NCBI GenBank assembly: GCA_012656075.1
Contig: JAAKBF010000171.1
Span: forward strand, 1,922,001-1,986,000
Direction of reading: 5' to 3'
From: Phytophthora hibernalis
Taxonomy: Eukaryota > Oomycota > Peronosporomycetes > Peronosporales > Peronosporaceae
Length of the DNA stretch: 64,000 nucleotides
How positions within the stretch are numbered: the first letter of the stretch is position 1; every line of letters begins with the position of its first letter. The notes under the pieces are model-generated. The model was given only the letters and a program-made list of their open reading frames with translations, did not search any database and was not told the DNA's origin. Below, piece after piece: positions 52,633 to 61,911 of this stretch. The position numbers and the translations under genes were made by a program.

Positions 52633-52839
52633 GGTTCCAGCTCTGTGTCGCGTAGCATTTTGCTCATTAATCCTTTCAATCAAAGCATGACGTTTTCTTT
52701 GAGGTTTAAACCTAAATGGTAAAGCTTGAGTTGTACCTTCACTAAGACATACACGCACGGTAACGACCTGGATACGCGCACTTCTTGCATTTTCAGGCGG
52801 TAATCTTAGACCAGTGTTCTTCTTCCACTTCACTCACTT

Positions 52840-53285
52840 GGCAACATCTGCCTTCGTTGTAGTCTCCACGCGGCGGCGGTGTCCTCCTTCTTCACCTCTA
52901 CCTTGTTTGCCACCTTCTGCTTAACAACAATCACCTCTCGGACGGCTTCTTCTTGATCTTGGTTGCCAGCTCGTCGTTGTTGACTTGATGACCCCGTCCA
53001 TTAGCATGAGAGTCTCCGTCAGGTTCCACTGCTGGGCCACCTACGTGAAGAGCGCGATCTGGGACGTCTTGGCTACCACGAACATCATGGATCGCCCCTT
53101 GGGCACGTCTGCGCTGAGAGTCGCCGTGTTGATCTGCATGCAGAGGTCCTCGACATCACCTTGAGCGGGTGGCCACAGTGGCTGAAGGACGCCGACAGAA
53201 ACCATGCTGAACAAGCGACAAAGCTGACACGTTTGCATTTTTCATGAGTAGATATCGCCTTTAGAAAGCAAACGTAGGATAGCAT
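52840..53285 (-). pseudogene. Coding relic of unknown family
   Basis: On the minus strand a phrase with protein-like composition (VEDLCMQINTATLSADVPKG, then MFVVAKTSQIALF) is interrupted by TAG at 53,041. It continues in the same frame as VAQQWNLTETLMLMDGVIK and then in shifted frames with Lys-rich text (ELATKIKKKPSE, KQKVANKVEVKKED) to about 52,840. Upstream text in another frame continues to about 53,285. The pattern of one stop and two or three frame changes indicates a decayed gene. I do not recognise the parent. Confidence 0.35.
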
Positions 53286-53454
53286 TTATTGAAACAAAGT
53301 ATTCACCTACTGCGAATCCGACAACTTGGTCTGGCGCTTAGTTTTTAGACAATCACCTTGTCTTCAAGGACGCTGAGCGCCAAATGTACTCTGCACCCTT
53401 GGTTCGACGCAAAGTCTGTGGACTCGAGTTTCAATGCCCGCTCTGCAACGTACG
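53286..53454. other. Left flank of the copia element
   Basis: No gene is supported. The segment ends at the 5-bp target duplication of the retrotransposon. Confidence 0.4.
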
Positions 53455-53459
53455 AGATC
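53455..53459. other. Target-site duplication, left copy (AGATC)
   Basis: AGATC directly precedes TGTTAG of the 5' LTR and directly follows CCGTAA of the 3' LTR at 58,709-58,713. Five base pairs is the usual duplication size for copia integrases. Confidence 0.75.
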
Positions 53460-53626
53460 TGTTAGAAACCGCACCTACTTTTGTGATGACAAGAGGTCGT
53501 CTTTTGAGATTAGCTACCAGGAGTGATGGTAGAAAGGCAAGGCGCACTCGCACATTGCTTGTCAGTCCAAGATTTCCTTTAACCAAACAAGTTGTTCGTT
53601 GAGTGAGTTCGACCCGCCCTCCGTAA
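53460..53626 (+). repeat. 5' LTR of the copia element
   Basis: 167 bp, from TGTTAGAAACCGCACC to CCGCCCTCCGTAA. It matches the 3' LTR apart from a few substitutions, one base in a run near the end (TTTCC versus TTTCCC) and the first seven bases. The end is not the usual CA; it is fixed by the start of the primer-binding site and by the target duplication. Confidence 0.88.
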
Positions 53627-53639
53627 GGGTTATGAGCCC
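53627..53639 (+). other. Primer-binding site matching the anticodon arm of initiator tRNA-Met
   Basis: GGGTTATGAGCCC follows the 5' LTR without a gap. Its reverse complement, GGGCTCATAACCC, is the anticodon stem-loop of eukaryotic initiator tRNA-Met (CAU anticodon). Drosophila copia and yeast Ty5 prime minus-strand synthesis from a half-tRNA cut in this loop, not from the tRNA 3' end. Confidence 0.8.
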
Positions 53640-53705
53640 AAAACAAGACACTAGACGTGACACCGCGCCCAAGAAAGTTGGCCGAGCTGCACTTACGACT
53701 ACAAG

Positions 53706-54778
53706 ATGTCTTCTTCATCCGACTCCGACGACGACCGCCGGAAGAGCAAGAAGGACAAGAGCTTCAGGATCAGCTCGTCAGGAACTCCAGTCCAGAGAAC
53801 TGGCCTTTCTACAAGAAGGGTATGATGGTCGCCTTCCAGAAAAGTCTGCTGCATGAGATCGCAATGGGCAAGTTGAAGGAGGACGCCAACGCGACCCAGG
53901 AGAAGGACAAGTTCACGAAGAAGCAGGCGAAGATCCAGATGCTAATCCTGAGCTCGCTGTCGACGAGGCTCGCACAGCAGTTGATGGACAAGGACACGGG
54001 AACTGAAATGTGAAGCGAGCTCTGCATGATCTACGACGGAAAGAAGAACGACGCGACAAAGGCGCAAAAGGTGTATCGCCTGCAGGGCGAGCTACACAGG
54101 ACTCGTTTGCGCGCAGGTGGCGACGTACGCGGACATCTCTACACGTTGTTTCGCATTAAGAATGAGCTTTCGGAGCTAGGTTCGCCGGTGAATGATCTGC
54201 AAATGGTAGATTTTATGTTGCGGAGCCTGTCGTCGCAGGTCTGCTACCATGAATTACGGCGCAAGGTGTTATTTAGCTCGAACATGAGTAAATACACACC
54301 CGACATAGTGCGTGAGATGATCCTGACTGCTGATGCACGCAGCAAAGACTGGGAGAATAATGCTTTTGGAAACAACCAAGGCAAGAAGAAGCAAGGCAAC
54401 GCTTCAAGTAACCAGAAAAGCGGTACCAAGGACAATAACAGTTTTGACTCAAAGAAGAAATCAGCGGGTGCTGATGTAGAGTGTTTTAATTGTGGTGGCA
54501 AAGGACACTACAAGCGCAATTGTCCGCATCTGGAGGAGAAACCCAGCGGAAAGAGGAATGCGCAAGCAGAGTATGCGCACACAAGCGACAAGACCTCGAC
54601 ACAAGAAGTGCCGAACCGGGTAGTGGAGGCGAATGACCACGTTAACAAAGAAGATGTGGTGGTCAGCGAGATTGTGAAGAGAGTGGCAAAGAAGCGGTTG
54701 GTATTTCGACACAGGAACCAACGCTCATATTGTGGCCAGCAAGGAGTATTTTACTGTGCTACACAGTATGGAGAATAG
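53706..54778 (+). pseudogene. gag: copia gag pseudogene (capsid plus zinc knuckle)
   Basis: Starts ATG at 53,706 with an acidic/Ser leader (MSSSSDSDDDRRKSKKDK), changes frame near 53,790, then reads ENWPFYKKGMMVAFQKSLL and the helical capsid region typical of UBN2-type copia gag. An in-frame TGA at 54,011-54,013 replaces a codon between TGTEM and SELCMIYDG. The downstream part includes KAQKVYRLQGELHRTRL and ends with a CCHC zinc knuckle, CFNCGGKGHYKRNC, near 54,480-54,525, which binds the element's RNA. The frame changes again before the protease. Gag would form the virus-like particle. Confidence 0.85.
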
Positions 54779-57700
54779 TGCCTGAACCCGAAGATTGCGG
54801 TATTCGCAGACGGCATTGACGCGCAAGCAGATGGCTTCGGGACAATTTTACTCGCGACCATGATTGATGAAGAGATGGTATTTGTCTTTCTTGAAGACGT
54901 GCTGTATGTACCAAGAGCTGGGTGCAACCTTTTCTCTCTGGACTAGCACTAAAGCAAGGCTTCCAAATGTCGTGGGACCAAGAAGCTATGGTGTTTGGTA
55001 TGGCAAAGGACGGCACGGAAGTGCTTCGTACGACATTTGATGCGCACAACATTGGCGGTGTCAAAACAGCCAAGAAGACGACTGCTGTGAAAAAGCAGGT
55101 CGTGGCTAACTTCACTATCGCGGACGGCGTGGAGGACATCGATATCTGGCATTCTCGACTAGGGCACACGTGTCCTGAGTACATCCGTCTGATGGTCGAT
55201 CGAGGAATGGCATGCTGAAGAAGCGTGGTAAGATGGATTGTGCTGACTGTCATTTTGGAAAGCAGAGGCGCAAAACATTCCGGAAAAGTCTAGATCGGAA
55301 CATCGAGAAAGTCAACGACATAGTGTTTGCGGACTTACTGATACCTGGACTCCACAATGGCACTTCGTTCAGTGCAGTGTTGGTGGTTATGGATGGGTTT
55401 TCGCTTTGTGATCATTTATCTCTTGAAGTCGAAAAATGAGGAGGAGGTGAACGGACACATGAAAGAGTATATTGCGTGGGCTGAGAGACAGCATGGACGC
55501 CGAGTTGATACTGTGATTACTCGCCGCTGGAATGGAGAGGTCGCAGACAGCGATGAAGAGATCGGTCCTATCAAGGAAGTGTTGACATACAAAGGACAGG
55601 AGTTCTGCAATGGTTCGATGGAACGTTGGTACAAGAAGGAGGGGATAGTCCACACTAAAGTTGGCCCAAAGTCATCGCAACTGAACCAAGTCGAGCGAAC
55701 CCACCAGACCTTGATTGGCATGGTGAAGACGATGATGCACGACTCGGGACTTCCAAGTTCGTTTCGGGTACACGCGTTGGAGACAGCGGTGTACATTAAG
55801 AACCGCGTATTCTGCAAAGGTGCTGGCCGCACCCCGTACGAGTTGATGTATGGTACGAAACCTGATCTGCACCATATTCGAGCATTTGGATCAGTGGTGT
55901 ACTGTCACACGCCACTTGCAAAGCGTAAGAAGTTGAGCGTAAATTGCAGAGTCGGTTTCCTACTTGGGTATCAAGAGGACGTCGTCGGGTGTCAAGTGTA
56001 CTTCCCAACTGAGCACAAAAAGGGTTTCGTAGCAGACGTCAAAATCAATGAGACGATAAAGTACAAGGATCGTTATGGCAGTTCCTTCAAGACGAAGGTG
56101 AATAGGTGGCTGCAAACATTTGATGAATTCGTAAGAGATGGCGATCTCGACGATGGAGAAAGTGACGACATGACGCTTCGCAGCACGCCGAGTGTGACGT
56201 AGATTCCGAGCGAGCAGAAAGCGATTACGAAATGGAGAGTGTTGTCGCGACTGATGCGGAAATTATCGATGATGAAGTGACTGTGCTCCCCAGAACGAAG
56301 AAGATCTGGCGAGCAATGCGAGCAGTAAGTTGTCTGGAGAAAACCAGCAAATATGGGAACATATACTTCAAAATACCACCTTGCCTGTTGACAACAGCGC
56401 TGATGCGTCTGAAGAGATGCAGGAGGACGAAGATGAAGAGTCTGACGCCGACGGAGATGAGGATATCGACGCCGACGGTGATCAATACGAACGTGATAAG
56501 CTGACTTTGCATTGCCAGAGTGCGTTAGTCATGTGTCTGATATCACTCCTGTCCCCGAAAGTGTGGAGAGTGATGAAGGAGACTACGATTACCTGTTCGA
56601 CCCTAATGACGAACGCGAAGCAAAGTACAGTTACGATTCGGCGAGCGAAAATGAAGCTCAGCCAGCAGTTCAAAACGATACTTTGGCATTACCTTCACAG
56701 CTTTTGATCGGGAAGCCACACCCAAGAGATGAAGCAGTCAGGCGAACTCACGATCGGAAGCGCACGAAAGTGAACGCCCAGCGAGTCGCAGCAACACGAC
56801 GGCCTGGTCTCTGTGAGGTTACAGACCAAAATTCATCTACCCAGTTTGAAGACTTTGAAGTATACTCCGCATTCAAGGCACTACACGCTGACCGACGTGG
56901 ACATAACGGAATTCGAGCTGCTGATGTGAAAATCCCGAGAAATTATAGAGAAGCAATGCGTTCAAAGCACGCGAAGTATCGGAAAGCTGCCATGGACGAA
57001 GAGATGGCAGCGCTAAAGAGAAAGAAGTGCTACAGCAGATCCCGAGATCGGAGATGCCCGCTGGACAACAGGCTATCAAGACGATGTGGGTGTACGATCT
57101 CAAGGCTGATCATCTTGGTTACGTGGTGAGGTTTAGAGCGCGCATTGTTGCACGTGGCGACAAGCAACGTTTCGGCATTGATTTCGTGGAGACGTTTTCT
57201 CCGGTAACGCGCATGGTGACATTCCGGATGTTTGTAGCTGTGTGCAACATATTAAATTTGGTGATCTACCCGGGAGACATCAATACGGCCTACCTCAACG
57301 CTGCGTTAGGTATAAAGCAATACCTGGAAGAGATGGAAGGCTACCCATGTGATGATGACGGAATGATATACGTGATCAGCAAAGCTCTGTACGGACTCAA
57401 GCAGTCTTGCAGAGAGTGGAATACGGGTGAATCGCTGGTTCATTGACTATGGTTTCAAACGGTGTGAGCCCGGACAATGCCTCTATTTCTACGATCAGGA
57501 TGGCGAGTTCGCTATCGTTCTTCTCTATGTGGATGACATCTTATGCGCGACAAAGAACGTCGATTTCAAGAAGAAGATGTTTGAGAAGTTGAACGAGGAC
57601 TACGGCCTGAAGGATCAGGGCCTTCTCGACACATACCAGGGTGTGGAGGTGGAACAAAACGCAGACTCCATCAAGATTCGCCAGACCAAGTACTGTGAGC

Positions 57701-58527
57701 AGATTATTGAGCGATTCAATTTCAGTGACGCTCATCCAAGTCGGATTCCAATGGAGACAAATGCTCGTCTCTCAGTAAAGGACACAGACACTGCACAGCG
57801 CAAGCAAGAACCTGCACACGGCAAATCATGTCCGTACCGCGAACTCGTTGGGTGTCTTATGTATCTGACAACCTGCACACGGCCAGACCTAGCATTCGTT
57901 GTGGGACAGTTGAGCAGATTCGTGCAGAACCCGACACAGCAGCACATTGGTGCAGCTAAACGAGTGTTACGCTACCTTATTAGAACGAAGACCCAAGGGA
58001 TTGTATACACAAGACCCAAGTCAACAGACCAAAACCCAGAATTCATGATTGATGGATTTTGTGATTCGGGCTGGGGCAATGACCCAGACACGAGGAAGAG
58101 CATCACAGGCTTTGTGCACTGCATGGCTGGCGGGGCCATATCGTGGGGGTCGAAGCGACAGAGCATAGTTGCCCAGTCCACTGCTGAAGCCGAATATGTT
58201 GCAGCCTGCGAGGCTTGCATGGAAGGTCAGGGCCTCCGAAATGTTTTGATTGAAGTGTTCTCTGGTTTAAAAACGAGTATTCGCATGGGCATTGACAACC
58301 AAGCGGCTTTCGTTATGGCCACAAATCCGACGTACAGCCGTAGAACGAGACACATCGAATTGCGCTGGCACTACGTCCGGGATCAAGTTGCCAAGAAGAC
58401 AGTTGACTTATAAAAAGTGAAGACGGAAGTCAATCCGTCTGACATAATGACGAAGCCTCTCGCCAGCGACAGACTGGAGAAGCTGAACGCAATGATCGGT
58501 TTGACCAAGCAACATCTTCCGAATTGA
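54699..58527 (+). pseudogene. pol: copia pol pseudogene (PR, IN, RT, RNase H)
   Basis: Domains in order: protease WYFDTGTNAHIVAS (active site DTG near 54,708); GAG-pre-integrase with IWHSRLGHTCPEYIRLM and the Cys pair CADCHFGKQRRK; integrase core from IVFADLLIPG (first Asp), with VERTHQT supplying the Glu; RT with DINTAYLNA and the catalytic YVDD at 57,526-57,537; RNase H with FCDSGWGND, AQSTAEAEY and IDNQAA. The C-terminus (IMTKPLASDRLEKL) ends with TGA at 58,525. Breaks are frame changes near 54,780, 54,940, 55,200, 55,380, 56,210-56,500, 57,010 and 57,420, plus TAA at 58,411-58,413. At 55,588-55,590 Tyr stands where the second integrase Asp is expected (VLTYKGQEF). The protein would copy RNA to DNA and insert it. 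Confidence 0.9.
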
Positions 58528-58535
58528 CAAGCTTC

Positions 58536-58547
58536 ATTCGGAGGAGG
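58536..58547 (+). other. Polypurine tract region of the copia element
   Basis: CGGAGGAGG lies directly before the 3' LTR, the place where plus-strand DNA synthesis is primed. The adjacent LTR begins AACCGC here, seven bases shorter than the 5' LTR. Confidence 0.65.
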
Positions 58548-58708
58548 AACCGCACCTACTTTTGTGACGACAAGAGGTCGTCTTTTGAGATTAGCTACCA
58601 GGAGTGATGGTAGAAAGGCAAGGCGCACTCGCACATTGCTTGTCAGTCCAAGATTTCCCTTTAACCAAACAAGTTGTTCGTTGAGTGAGTTCGATCCGCC
58701 CTCCGTAA
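58548..58708 (+). repeat. 3' LTR of the copia element
   Basis: 161 bp, from AACCGCACCTAC to CCGCCCTCCGTAA, matching the 5' LTR with few mismatches. It lacks the first seven bases (TGTTAGA) of the 5' copy. The right flank begins with the AGATC target duplication. Confidence 0.88.
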
Positions 58709-58713
58709 AGATC

Positions 58714-59147
58714 GTCTAAGTGGTTTCCAATTTGGTCAACAGTTCAGCAAGTTTGCTGATTGCAGCTTGATCAAACGGAATCCATCCTCAAACGTTCATC
58801 CACCATGCAGCGACGGGATGAAAATTCGTAAAACAGTATAAAAATTCACTCCACACGCCTGTCCTGTTCAATACTTCGTGATGCTTGATCCTATACGGAC
58901 GTCCTTCCGATACAAGTGCCAGATTATGCGTGCTCCCAAGTGGATGTGATCTATCGAAGCGTAGTCTCCGTCAACAATTGTGTTTCACTCTACAGCCTAG
59001 GGGTCGACAATTTATCATTCTTGCTGGTTGTAGCTTGTAAGAAGTAATACTTTAACAGTCCTCCATTTTGCATCGGCGGGATAAAAATCATCAATCAATT
59101 CAACTATCGGAAAACAAACAGAGAAAAATCAAGTAGAAGCCCCTTAA
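58714..59147. other. Spacer right of the copia element
   Basis: No gene is seen. Two loosely similar words, GCAGCGACGGGATGAAAATTC near 58,807 and GCATCGGCGGGATAAAAATC near 59,071, are the only structure noticed. Confidence 0.4.
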
Positions 59148-59963
59148 TCACGCAGCTATGTAATAAATGAACCCACAAGCGTGTCTGATGAGCTCTTCAG
59201 CGTTACTGGTGTCGTGGTGGTTCCATATGAAACCCAGAACACAATTGATGCTCTCAAAAGCCAGTGCTATGCTGTATTCGCGATGGTCCCAGCAGCTGGA
59301 GCCGTCTGAATTTGCGAGGGTTGACCATAGCAGCTGCAAATGTGGTCTGCATCGCTAGATCAACACAACTTGGCTGTTGCTGAATACAAAAATCACGTCA
59401 CTTGACCTCGTGAATGTATTTACTCCAGTGATAACTGTATGTGGCGAGGCAAAAAAATCCGGCACGGCACGGCACGAACAGGTGAGGAGGTGCAAGTAGA
59501 TTTTCATGCCAAGCACTCGTAAAGATCTCTTTAGTGCCTCCACTGAGTGAACATGTAAAATAACAGCGTATTTCCTCCTCGCGTGCTCCTTTGCTGGGAC
59601 GTACTGCATTGATCGTCTCCACTTTCGGTCGGTGATGAAGGTCCTAGGATGCACTATCATAAAAATATTATTATCATTCGCCTCAGAGGGGATGCTGATA
59701 TCAATCGTGTCATTGAACGAATTTCCAACAGCACCAACTGAAAGTAGCATCCGTAGATCCAGTCGAGAGGTATCAGATTAGTCCTGCAGCTTCAGCCCGG
59801 GTGTCGACTGAACGGGGCAAAAATTCACCGAATTGCTTTGTTGCCAAAACGTATTCTTTGTATTGACAGACTCGAACTGCACACTGCTGTTCATATTATA
59901 CATTAGACTGAACCGTGGCAACTCAATCATCAGAATATCTTTCAGATACTGAAGCGGGCGCAT
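59148..59963 (-). pseudogene. Gene relic resembling a BRO1-domain protein
   Basis: One minus-strand frame stays open from 59,963 to 59,148 except for two stops (59,778-59,780 and 59,355-59,357). It reads LPRFSLMYNMNSSVQFES, IPSEANDNNIFMIVHPRTF and, near the end, REYSIALAFESINCVLGFIW then IRHACGFIYYIAA. The last part has the look of BRO1 domains (a conserved ALAFE..NVL helix, then a helix ending in AG.F.Y.A), banana-shaped domains that bind ESCRT-III on endosomes. The homology is my reading without alignment and could be wrong. Protein-like text in another phase (SRGVFFVVAFGDNGTMLQSV) continues upstream to about 60,180, so the original gene was longer. The frame stops at a TGA, short of a full BRO1 domain. 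Confidence 0.4.
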
Positions 59964-60879
59964 AAATTGTGTGGCCTTGAATTTTGCCAGTACATTCAGT
60001 ACAAAGACGTTCTCGAGTAAGTATTATCCGTGCGATAGCTAAGGAAGCAACCCAAAACTCTCCTCGTACAAGCACTTCGTATTACTGAAAGACACTTTGT
60101 AGCATTGTACCATTGTCGCCAAATGCGACCACAAAAAACACACCACGAGACTTGACATTTGTCGGTCGAAAAGAGAACACAGTTTTTATACATCCAGTAC
60201 CAATGTGAATTGCTCCATCTAGTAACAAAATGAATGCAATTCACTCCCTGCCAATTTCCATCCGGCCAAGCGAGCACAAACTGTTAATTGTGCGAAATTA
60301 TATCAGGACGAGCGCTTGGGCGAACAACTCTTCATCTGCTTGAAGCGCGAACTCATATACTGATGATTTCGGTTTGAAACACACCATTGCAAACTTCGAA
60401 GTTGTACTTTCAATAAAGAGGTTCAAACAAATGTATCGTCCAGATATCTTGACTCCATTTTAACTACCCGGGAGATTAATCATATGCTCTGAGTAAAATG
60501 TTCGCGCCGCGCTTCTCCCCGATCAATCCCCGATACCCACTGAGTCGTCATCTCGTCTGTGTTGCTCTCCATTCAAAGCATTTGCTCGATATAGGAGTTG
60601 CAACGGTGGGAGGCACTCTTTGGTGCCTCTTACTGTGGGCACAGACTCATTTCTCTCTTCGCTCTCGAAGGTTAAGATGGCGATTTAACCCTTTAACCCT
60701 TTTGTTGCCCATACATTTTTAATATCACCGATATTAGCATAATTTCGGGAATTACCGCGTTTGATGAGGCTGTTAAGGAGATTGGAAGGGCAAAGTCGGT
60801 CGAAGCAGATACCGATTGAAATACCGCTTTTATTCCGATAAACCAGTGCTGTGGTGTAGGCGAACAGGAGCCAGTCTCG
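59964..60879. other. Spacer with possible upstream part of the gene relic
   Basis: The first 200-300 bases probably hold more of the minus-strand relic in shifted frames. From about 60,300 to 60,879 I see no supported gene. There is a short direct repeat TTAACCCTTTAACCC near 60,684, which is not a telomeric array. Confidence 0.4.
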
Positions 60880-61577
60880 ATGAGGTCGCCTGCTGCCGAC
60901 ACGTCTCCTGCTGCCAACATCCCGTCTGAGAATGCAGCAACACTCAAGGCCCCATGTCTTGCTTGGAGCATTGGTCGCCTGAGAACTCTATTGCACCTTC
61001 GAATCGTCACGTACGGAGCTGCGTTTCTGCGCCAAAATGAGCGCTCGTAGCTCACGATACTTTGGCTTAAAATTGAGCGCACTTTCAACAAGAAGCATGA
61101 TCTTAAGGCAACAGCGGAGCAGATCAAGAACAAGTACGACTCCGTGAAGACTCGGTTCGGCCAGATCAAGGCTGCGGAAGTGGCGACTGGAAATTTCGAG
61201 ACGCCTATCAACTACCCCAGCTACTGGGAGTTGCTCGTGCAGTACCTAGGTGACAAAAAGGGACTTCGCAACCAGGATTTCGGGTAAAGTGGCGTTGTTA
61301 TGCCTGAATTTCCAGGAGCTTCTCAGGAGAGTGACGCCGATGAAAAGGTAGGGAGGGGTGGCACGCTAAGCCACCCAGCAGAGGGCAACCTCGAGGTTGT
61401 CCTCGGTGGGCAATGGAACGCCGATCTCGTCGACGAAGAGAGCGATACTAGCGATGCACAAGATGACGTCGTTGCAGTTGAGGTCTAGCGCCATGATACT
61501 ATGCGTAACAAACGCAAACTGGGCCTTCCTGAAGCGTTGGTGACCATGGAATCGACGCTAGCAGCAGCTAAAGCTGA
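60880..61577 (+). pseudogene. Myb/SANT-like DNA-binding protein pseudogene, cut by a gypsy LTR
   Basis: One plus-strand frame runs from ATG at 60,880 to 61,577 with three stops: TAG 61,048-61,050, TAA 61,285-61,287 and TAG 61,486-61,488. The central part reads FNKKHDLKATAEQIKNKYDS, VKTRFGQIKAAEVATGN and PSYWELLVQYLGDKKGLRNQ. This pattern of tri-helical K..YDS..K...W belongs to Myb/SANT-like domains abundant in oomycetes, often in transposon-related proteins. Downstream is an acidic stretch (VDEESDTSDAQDD) and RNKRKLGLPEALVTMESTLA. The frame then runs into TGACATGG, the start of an inserted gypsy LTR, so the rest of the gene is displaced beyond the window. The preserved frame despite three stops suggests recent loss. 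Confidence 0.6.
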
Positions 61578-61888
61578 TGACATGGCCAGTTCACGCGATC
61601 CCTGGCCAGGACTCGTTCATCTCCCGCGATCTCTGGACCAAGCAAGAGACGGTTTCTTACAACCCAAGAGACGGCTTGTTACAACCCAAAGCCAATGGAT
61701 AAAAACTATGATGAAGCTGTTCTAGAAGCACGACTGCTTAACACTTTCAATTCATTCTCACTTTTACTCCAAGACCCAGAAGCCCCTCTCAAGCATGGCA
61801 ACCCCTGGACCCGATCTCCCCTCTCCAGCAAGGGCGTGTCATTTTGAATAATCATCCTGGCCAGGGATCGCGTGAACTGGCCATGTCA
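61578..61888 (-). repeat. Gypsy 3' LTR with 35-bp terminal inverted repeats
   Basis: On the minus strand the LTR begins TGACATGGCC at 61,888 and ends GGCCATGTCA at 61,578, giving 311 bp with TG...CA ends. The arms 61,577-61,611 and 61,855-61,889 are perfect reverse complements over 35 bp, far longer than the few-base inverted ends usual in LTRs. Confidence 0.75.
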
Positions 61889-61890
61889 TA

Positions 61891-61900
61891 CTCCCCCATG
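61891..61900 (-). other. Gypsy polypurine tract
   Basis: The minus strand reads CATGGGGGAG immediately upstream of the LTR start (TATGACATGG). A G-rich purine run at this place is the expected plus-strand primer. Confidence 0.65.
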
Positions 61901-61911
61901 AAGCAATTTAC

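Larger units (their letters stand above)
53460..58708 (+). mobile_element. Ty1/copia LTR retrotransposon, full length but inactivated
   Basis: The 5,249-bp element is bounded by near-identical LTRs (53,460-53,626 and 58,548-58,708) and by a 5-bp target duplication AGATC (53,455-53,459 and 58,709-58,713). Internal order is primer-binding site, gag with zinc knuckle, protease, integrase, reverse transcriptase, RNase H, polypurine tract. Integrase before reverse transcriptase defines the copia superfamily. The two LTRs differ at few sites, so the insertion is fairly young, yet gag and pol carry at least three internal stops and about eight frame changes. The element cannot encode its own proteins. 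It could only move if supplied in trans. Confidence 0.92.

Noticed and set aside
59355..59750. RXLR-like effector (RSLR in the minus-strand frame)
   Set aside because: No signal peptide precedes it, no EER motif follows, and the frame belongs to a longer decayed gene.
60693..61211. 172-codon minus-strand ORF
   Set aside because: It is the shadow of the plus-strand Myb/SANT-like pseudogene, whose translation shows clear domain text.
42260..61577. Reassigned stop codons
   Set aside because: TAA, TAG and TGA all occur inside relics, and frameshifts accompany them, so ordinary decay explains the stops.
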